Below are positions 57,037 to 64,000 of a stretch of DNA of 64,000 nt, piece after piece. Within the stretch, counting starts at the first letter, position 1. Every line of letters begins with the position of its first letter. The translations under genes and the position numbers were made by a program. This DNA is from Spirogloea muscicola (Eukaryota > Streptophyta > Zygnematophyceae > Spirogloeales > Spirogloeaceae). The stretch is taken from NCBI GenBank assembly GCA_009602725.1, contig WELB01000016.1, forward strand, positions 396,609 to 460,608. The letters are read 5' to 3'. The notes beneath the pieces are model-generated. The model ran no database searches, was not told the DNA's origin, and was given only the letters and a program-made list of their open reading frames with translations.

Positions 57037-58943
57037 TCAAAGTGCATTGTGCCAGAGCCAGTCCATGAGCACAGGCAGTTCATCTACGGCCTCGACCAGC
57101 TGGCGCTCGTGCGCACGCTCCTCCTCCGCGGCCGCTGCCGCCGCCGCCACAGCAGCCGCCACAGAGCCCAGTGGTGGGGCCTGCGTTAACCGCTGGCCTG
57201 GTGGACCCTCTTTGGCCAGCTGCCAAAATCCACAGCCACTGTCAGATCACATGCCGTTTCACTTAAGCCCTCAACACACATAACCAAGTCAATGGCCTAT
57301 TTACTGTCAATCTTGAGGCTGGAGGCTGCCAAGTCACCTGGAAGATGCTGGCCCAGCTGCGTGCGGCAACCTCGGCCTCAAAAGTGAGCCGCCCAGTGCC
57401 TGCGCGCAACTCTGCGCCGCTCACTTCCTGCAGCTGCCACGTGCGTGCAGCGCCGACAATACGGCACCCCTGGTGCCGCCGCACCCCGCGCACTGTAAAG
57501 GGCCCCCTTCCGACGGTGGCGCCGTCGCCCGCGCTGGTGCCCGCGCCACCATAGTCCACGCCAAAGTCGCTTGGCCACGCCAGGCCGCCCAGCGCGCTGG
57601 CATCAGGCACCGCGCCCGCCACTATCGCTTCCATCGCCGCCCTCTCATCATCCTGCCACCGACCCAACCGAAACAGTAACGTCGCACTGAGCTCATGATG
57701 TTGGCAGCAAGAGAGCTGCTGGCAAAGAAGACCCCCAGCTCGTCCCAAAGGCGCCTAGATGGACTTTACAGCTGCTGGCTCATCGGCAAAAGTGCGCTGG
57801 CTCCCATTGCAAGGGCTTTGGCACACCTTTGTGAGCTACTTTGAAGTTAATGAAATCCATGGAGAATAAGGACCTAGTGTTAGAAGGTCATAATCCTGCA
57901 ACTAAGGCTGGGACACGGGAATGCACCACGATGTTGTCGAGCACAAGCTCAGTGCGGAGGCTCAGCCGCAGGTCGCTGTGGCGACCGACGCACGCCACGT
58001 CCACCACCATGTGTCGCAGCGGCTCCACTTTGACCTGCCGGCCCCCACCCCAACCGCTCGCACTTTACTCTCAATGGTGCTGTCATCAACAGAGGGCCCT
58101 TGCCTTGGTGATCCAATGCAGCTGGCCTTAAGTGCAATGCCAGCCTGGCTACGCAGCGCCGAGGAGGGCTGCAGGGAAAGGCAAGGTTGCCGATGGCAGT
58201 GGCAATGATACCTGCTGGAGGGTTAGGCGTGGCGTTCCACTGCTGCCGCTAAGGGAGGCGCCGCTGCCACCGTCGTCGAGGCCGCAGACAAGCTTCAGCA
58301 GGCAGCGGTCGGGCCGCGTGGCATCCTCCAACTGCAGCAACAGCAATGCTTATGCTTAAGACTAACATTCACAGAGAAGGAGATCAGCACAACCACATGA
58401 GCCCATTACGATGACAAGTCAAGAGACGGCAGGTGCTTGCCTGGATGACATAGCGGTCCTCGCGCTCGACAACAGCGCCCGCTTCAGAAAGCGCGAGCGT
58501 GCGGAGGCGAGCAAAGAAGTCGGCGGGCAGGCTGGTCTCGAGTGTGGGGAAGAGGGGCTGCTGGCTGCCTCCGCCGTGACCACGGCCGCTGTTGCGGCCG
58601 CCGCTGCCGCCCGCACGCAACTCCTGCTCCAGTCGATACGCTGGGAAAGGCCCCATCGCCTGCAGCCGCTCCCTGCATTCGGAGCCGACGCGGCCAAAGC
58701 GGCACCCTGAGGTCACACCGCAGCTCACAGCAAAGATGGGTCGCGACGGCAGAGGCGTAGAGTGCGAAGGTGGACCAGCAGCGCGGCGGCCGGGCCCACG
58801 CAGCGGCGGCGGCCTCACCGGTAATCCTCGGAGGTGTAGAAGAGGAGACGGCCGAAGCGCACGAGCAGCGTGGTCTGGACGGCCTCGTTGGGACGGCGGC
58901 CGGCGGCTGCCGCCAGGTACGCGCGCACGTTGTCCAGCCACCG
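57037..58943 (-). CDS. Multi-exon protein of unknown function
   Basis: Minus-strand exons 58706-58441, 58331-58212, 58034-57927, 57652-57338 and 57180-57037 (TGA) join in phase for 316 residues. Blocks include ECRERLQAMGPFPAYRLEQE, LPADFFARLRTLALSEAGAV, RYVIQ-LEDATRPDRCLLKL, VEPLRHMVVDVACVGRHSDL, LGGLAWPSDFGVDYGG, and an end EEERAHERQLVEAVDELPVL. The first listed intron has a GC donor (58440). Upstream, 58943-58819 reads DNVRAYLAAAAGRRPNEAVQ and TTLLVRFGRLLFYTSEDYR before a GTGAGG donor and is surely an exon of the same gene, but its phase differs by one base from the next exon, so a micro-exon, another splice site or a base error lies between. I do not recognise the family and see no signal peptide or membrane segment. 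The gene is head-to-head with the GH16 gene. Confidence 0.7.
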
Positions 58944-61531
58944 CCACCGCCACCGCCCAGGCCGCCGCCGCCTCCACCACCGCCACCGCGACCGCCGCCG
59001 CCGCCGCCACCGCCGTCACCGCCACCGACACCACCTCCTCCGCCGCCTCCTCGACCACCATCATTTCCTCCTCCGCCGCCGCCAAAGCCCCCTCCACCAC
59101 CATCGCCACCGCCGCCTCCGCCTCCTCCTCCACCACTGCCACCACCATTCGTCCTGCCACCGCCACCGCCGCCGCCTCCACCTCCTCCTCCATCCCCCCC
59201 TCCTCCTCCCTTCCCCCCACCCCCACCTTACAATATTCCGCCGCCACCGTCGCCGCCCCCACCTCCCCCCTCGCCTGCACCGCCACTGGCCCCACCCCCA
59301 CCGCCTGCCCCGCCGACCACTGCGAGCATCTTCGACTCAGGGGGGCCTCTCACCCAGATCACGCCTGCGTACAGCGCAAGCCACTGTCAGATCATCGGCA
59401 ACAATGTGACAATCACATATGACATTCAGGGCGGTAAGATTCGCTTGTTGATTACCTAAGTTGGCCCCAGAGTAACAGACTTGCTGCTGTCCTTCTCTGT
59501 ACCTAGTCACTTGTTCGCTTGCTTGTCAGATTCTGTTTTGGCCCAAGGTTAACAAGGGACAACCTTTTGCTGAGGTCTATCACCTGAGCCTTTGCAATTC
59601 ATTGGACTAGCAGGCTCAAGGTGGATGTCATCAAGTTTATACACCTCTGGTGTATTTCAGACAGTCTTGCAGTGTGCAGCAGGAGATACGACCGGCCTTG
59701 ACACGACATTTTATGTAAGTACCGAGCTTCATTGTTGCAGAGCTTAGACTCTCCTGATTCAAGAAGGCCGGACTGCTCTCCAAATGTAGATCAGCCTGCA
59801 TCTAATCAGTGTACGTTTGTTTGTTACTTGCAGCTCGATTCAAATGGTGGCCCTACCGCAGACCACGACGGGATCAACTTTGACTTCCTCGGCAACTCCA
59901 AAACTTCGGTGCTCACGTCGTGGTACTCCAATGGCGTTGGCTCGCTGCTCAGTGTGCAGCTGCCATTCGACTGCAGCACCGCTCCCCACTTGTACACAAT
60001 CTACTGGGACACCACCCGCATAGCGTGAGTTTGCTGGCGTGGCCCCTCTGACATTCACAGTGACTGTGACTTTGTCCTTGTCCGAGTGGAGCTTCATCTC
60101 CCAAGCCGACAAGCTCCCACCAACCTTTGAGACATGCACTTGCGCGCTTGCAGTTGGTACATAGATGAGGTCCTTGTCCGCAACGTCCCAAACCCAGGGA
60201 CGGGCATGTTTCCAAGCAAGCCCATGTACCTATTCGGCTCTATCTGGGATGCCTCCACGTCCACCCTCCCAGCTGGCATTTACACTGGTCAGACACTGCC
60301 ACCTACTTTCACGACTCCTCCAAGCCCCCTATTTGTACATCACCTCTGCATCAACTCTGTCATGGCAGCAGCCTCCTGCCTCATCCTGCTGTTTTTTCTG
60401 GGTATTCGCCAGCAGTGATAAATGAGGACAGGTTTCACTGACTATGACACACTTCTCTCAGGTATTGGAAACCCCTTCGCGGCCACATACACGTTCCTGG
60501 CTGTGCAGACACCAGTGGGCCCTGGCACAGTGCCGAGCCCGCCGCCCCCTCCACTTCCTCCAGTGCCGGACATCCCCTCTGAGCCCCTGCAGGGCATTCC
60601 CCTAGTTCCCCTTACTACGGACTACTGTGCTGACCACGCTAGCATTGTCGACAACAATGTAGTCATCACCTTCGACCACAGTTGTGGTAAGCTCGTCACC
60701 TGCGCTGACTTTACAAGGTGCTACGTCTTTCAGGGCACTTCTGCAGGTGCTTATGAGCCTCTTTTGCGTCGCAGGCTCCCGATTCCGCTCCACTGTCCAG
60801 TACCCCAGCGGCGCATTCCGTGCAAATATAAAGTGCCCCGATGGTGACTTTAGCGGCCTCGTTCCCAGCTTCTACGTAAGCTCTTCTTGCTAAAATTTCT
60901 TTGTCACAAACCCCCGGATCCTCTGCTTGGCCACTGCACCAGCTAGCTTTTGTTATATCAAATGATTCATGGGTTCTTCAGAATATACTGAGCTTCTGCC
61001 CTCGCCGTGCTTGGCCAGCTATCATCCCTCGAAGGCTCTGGCAATCAGGACGAGATCGACTTTGAATGGCTTGGCAAGGACAAGACTGTTGTACAGACCA
61101 ATTATTACGTCAACGGCGTCGGGGGCCGGGAGGTTCTTATCCACCTCGGATTTGACTGCTCCGCGGCCTTCCATGAATATACTATTCTATGGGACACATA
61201 TCGCATTGTGTAAGTTTCTTCCAACTCTTGTACTTTCACCTCTCTCCAGAATTAGTGCCTCAATACTTGGCCTCTGCAGATAGCATCACCTGACAGGAAG
61301 TGCATAATGTGCTGCTCGCAAAACAGATGGTACATCGACGGCGTCATTGTGCGCGTGGCCCCAAATATAGTTGGCCAGCCTTTTCCGGTTAAGCCGTCCT
61401 TCCTGTATGCCTCCGTCTGGGATGCCTCTAGCATCTGCGGTGGCTGCTGGGCCGGCATCAACACCTGGTCATTGCCGGCGTACTACATGCAGTACCAAAA
61501 CATCACAATCCAGAGTCCCGTTGCACTCTGA
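58932..61531 (+). CDS. Tandem GH16 (XTH/CRH-type) protein with proline-rich N-terminal region
   Basis: Exons (?)-59433, 59614-59714, 59834-60024, 60154-60287, 60462-60686, 60775-60875, 61019-61209 and 61327-61531 (TGA) join in phase. The first holds ~130 residues of Pro-rich sequence, then the start of GH16 domain 1. Domain 1 reads GGSRWMSSSLYTSGVF, GLDTTFYLQLDSN, HDGINFDFLGN and WYIDEVLVRNV. A Pro-rich linker in exon 5 leads to domain 2: GSRFRSTVQYPSGAF, NQDEIDFEWLGKD, YYVNGVGGREVLIHL and WYIDGVIVRV. The corresponding exons are 101 and 191 bases in both domains, so the gene arose by internal duplication. Domain 2 keeps the E-I-D-F-E catalytic core; domain 1 has G-I-N-F-D at the same place and should be inactive. 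The family remodels xyloglucan or beta-glucan in walls. The 5' end is unclear: no ATG precedes the proline region, which overlaps the minus-strand gene's 5' exon. Confidence 0.88.
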
Positions 61532-62724
61532 TGGCTGCTCAAGTCACCAAGTCCTTGCACAAGGTGCAGCGGGTTGCCTTTCTTCATTGATCTTATGAGT
61601 CCTCAAAGCTGGGCCTTGCTAGAGCCTGTGACTGGCCAACTTGTCACTTGCTCTACCTTGCCCCAGCATGCGTTGCTTCATTTATGGACTTGAGGCTGGG
61701 CCTGTGCGCGCGCGCAGCAACAAGCACACAGCCTAGATAACTTACAGTGCTCTCTTGTAAAAGTAGACGTTGGTACCTGCCAACGGAACGTGTTTGTCAC
61801 CCTCTGCCAATGAGACGGCTGCTATCTGGTGCAGACAGTCAGCACGACTGCTGCAGGCCACCATTTGCTGTGCTGGAGAGGGTCTGCTGAGATCTAGTTC
61901 CCTGGCCTGTAGAAGGCTCACGCAAGTGGGCTCGGGCAAGATATGTTATTGACCTTGTCTCATAGCATGCATTATGTAGCAGATGGAGCTTGCACATAGA
62001 GCTGCTCTGATCAGCTACCTGTGTATGCCATCACCGAGACACTTTATCCACTATTATTTCCTTACTGATTTACTTTTGGGATGAGAGAGCATTGCGAGGT
62101 GGGCATATACATGTTCAATCTCAATCATTCAAGATCTGCGCATGTGGGCTGCTATTTGTACACCCTCTAGGAGACCAATCCTACTGTGCACTGTGGACAT
62201 TTACGGGCGGCTGCGGTAAGACATGGTCCTCTCTCCTCCAACAGCTGGTTGACGCGCATCGTCACAGTTGGCGGGCCCGGCTTGCAACACACTAGCTACC
62301 CACAGGTGTTAGTTGCATGTCACAGAATGCAGTTTAATTAGTGGGCTGGGTCGTGCTCTATGGTAGGCCACTGGCTTACGTGGGGGTAGTGCACTCCCCA
62401 AGTTAGCCTGTCGCGCTTGTATGTGGTCACTTGTGGGTTACTAAGTCCTCCTTAAGCCGGCTTTAGCACATTCGTCTTAGTCCCCTGAGCATTGGGCTTC
62501 CCCTTTGTGTAACCCCCATTCCTGCACTAGCATTTGCCTGAGCAGTAAATTGGCTTCAGCTGGCCTCTCTTTCAGTTCATGCGCATCATGCGCCTTCTCT
62601 CGTGTGCATGAATGCGGACTACATAAGAAGAGCCCTTAATTTACTCGCAGGATTGGTGAACAAGGAGACCTGTCTAATATCCTAACTTGCCCACTAGCGA
62701 GGCCGCAATAAGTATAGCAATGTG
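61532..62724. repeat. 3' region of the GH16 gene and inverted family C copy
   Basis: No gene recognised in 61532-62300. About 62330-62615 has the layout of family C in reverse, ending 'ggcctctctttcagttcatg' and 'cgcatcatgcgccttctctc', but is strongly diverged. Confidence 0.5.
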
Positions 62725-64000
62725 CTACTTTTTCCCGCGACCCATGACGGGCTCATAGGCCGTGTAGGGGGTGGGCTTGGCCATCTCCATGCCAGTAAAC
62801 GCAAAGATGAAGAGCGCCGTGTATCCCAGTAAGTACAGAGGCTGGCATCAGTGCAACAAATCAAATCAGACAGATACATCTTGCAAGCAGGTCCACGAAG
62901 GCCAGCACTGAGGGGTCCCAAGGCCTGACGAAGTGCATGTCCAGATTGCAGTCATGGGAAAAAGCAACAGCGCCCTTGAGGAACGTGGAGAGGAGGTTAG
63001 CAGGGAGGGCTACCTCAATGCCGAAGGCAAAGCCTGTGAAGAGACCAGGGAGGAAGAGCCACGATATGGCTCCTGCAAATGGGAGGAGTAGCGGCCATCA
63101 GTAAGTTCCGGTGCTCGATACAAGGTCCTCAGACAAGGTGCATTGCTAAGTCCTGACCCCTCATGTCGTCAATGCTCCTCCACCTCAGCAAACACTGAAC
63201 AGTGAGGTAAGAGTTCCGCAGCTTGGCCAAACACAGCAGGTGCGCGCATGGGGTGTGGCTACCTTGAGCTCCTCTTGGGCCGCCGGCCTCCTTCAGCGAG
63301 GCCTGGAGGTTCTCCCAGAATGTCCCTGAAAGCCCGCTCAGCAGGCGAGGTGAGGAAGATGGGGATTTTTGCAGCACCAAGCTGTCAACGTGAAGCAGCC
63401 ATGACAGCCATTGCCGCATGTTCGTGCAGTGGGCAGCAGAGAGCCCCACCGTCGTCGCCCTCGTGCCAGCTGTGGGCGCCGTCGCCCTTGCCATAGGGGA
63501 AGGTGCCGTCCTGCGACGGCAGGAGCGGAGTCAGACGTACATTAGTGTCGGCCTCAGGAGCCGTTGCACAACAAGAGACAGAGGCCACAATCGTCTACTG
63601 CCAGCGCGCACGGCCATGAGCGCAGCTCTGGTGTGGTCGCCCCAGCAGCTCGCAGCCAAGTGGATCTTCAGAGCACGAAACGGGGTAGGCCTAGAAGGGT
63701 CTCGTGATGCAGCCATCTCAGGGCTTGGGGTTTAGGCAAGCCCTGCTGCCGCGGCCAGCGGCAGCAGGCGCCGGGGCCCCCAGCAGAAGCCCCGTACCTT
63801 TTCAAGGTCCTCGCCGACCGTCGCCCAGACGTCGCGAGGGTCCTCCTCCAGGTCCGGCTCCACTCCCGCCACGCCGTGGCCCGCTCGCGCAGCCTCTCCG
63901 CGGCGCCTTGGCAGCGATGGCCGCCGCAGAGGCGTCGCAGGCCCTTGTGCCGGCCCGGCCGGCAGGCCGCAGCGTGCGGTGGGGCCCGGCCTGGCCGCCG
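62725..64000 (-). CDS. Small two-helix membrane protein, probably plastid, N-terminus off the window
   Basis: Minus-strand exons: 64000-63798 (partial), 63510-63450, 63325-63263, 63072-63014 and 62841-62725 (TAG), all in phase. The first exon is Arg/Ser/Pro-rich, like a transit peptide, then turns acidic (EPDLEEDPRDVWATVGEDLE). Next come PYGKGDGAHSWHEGDDG and TFWENLQASLKEAGGPRGAQ, followed by two hydrophobic helices split by an intron (AISWLFLPGLFTGFAFG and YLLGYTALFIFAFTG), and a hydrophilic tail EMAKPTPYTAYEPVMGRGKK. The 'GGP.GAQG.ISWLFLP' wording and two-helix end remind me of a conserved plant thylakoid protein, possibly an accessory subunit of a photosynthetic complex. I cannot name it with confidence, so no symbol is given. 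Confidence 0.75.

Overview
The window is nuclear DNA from a streptophyte (a charophyte-grade alga or an early land plant; I cannot narrow it further). The evidence is plant-type transcription factors (a NAC protein and a class I LOB-domain protein), wall enzymes (a pectin methylesterase and a GH16 xyloglucan/CRH-type transglycosylase) with proline-rich extensin-like parts, and compact genes with many GT-AG introns of about 80-300 bases. No bacterial operon, phage or plastid genome structure is present. Gene models were assembled by hand by joining reading frames across splice sites and checking that every junction keeps phase.

Layout. 1-2.7 kb: repeats and a GC-rich stretch. 2.8-6.6 kb (+): a seven-exon NAC factor ending in a membrane anchor. 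6.6-10.1 kb: repeats. 10.2-15.2 kb (+): a 17-exon plastid-type FAD oxidoreductase. 17.2-19.1 kb (-): an LBD factor. 19.1-21.8 kb: dense repeats. 21.9-25.5 kb (-): a 12-exon DUF89 damage-control phosphatase. Directly divergent from it at 25.5-27.4 kb (+) is an M23 (lysostaphin-type) metallopeptidase gene with introns. 27.5-29.9 kb: unassigned exon-like segments, repeats and CT microsatellites. 30.0-32.7 kb (+): pectin methylesterase with a proline-rich tail. 33.8-34.8 kb (+): mitochondrial ribosomal protein bL12. 35.9-37.0 kb (-): spliceosomal SmF. 38.2-39.7 kb (-): a Sel1-repeat protein with one in-frame amber codon. 40.0-43.3 kb (-) and 43.9-49.5 kb (+): two head-to-head VPS39 (HOPS) paralogues, the minus copy lacking the C-terminal third. 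50-55.6 kb: repeats and intergenic DNA. 57.0-58.9 kb (-): a multi-exon gene I do not recognise. 58.9-61.5 kb (+): a GH16 gene encoding two tandem GH16 domains behind a proline-rich region. 62.7 kb to the right edge (-): a small two-helix membrane protein with a plastid-transit-like N-terminus.

The genes do not form one pathway. Two themes recur. First, wall enzymes are fused to extensin-like sequence; in the GH16 protein the N-terminal domain has lost its catalytic carboxylates while the C-terminal one keeps them. Second, several genes lie head-to-head (DUF89/M23, VPS39/VPS39, unknown gene/GH16). Eight single N positions fall in GC-rich or simple-repeat sequence, six of them at or just outside a predicted first coding exon, so several 5' gene ends are incomplete. 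By hand count about six of roughly 80 inferred introns use GC donors, more than expected for a plant genome.
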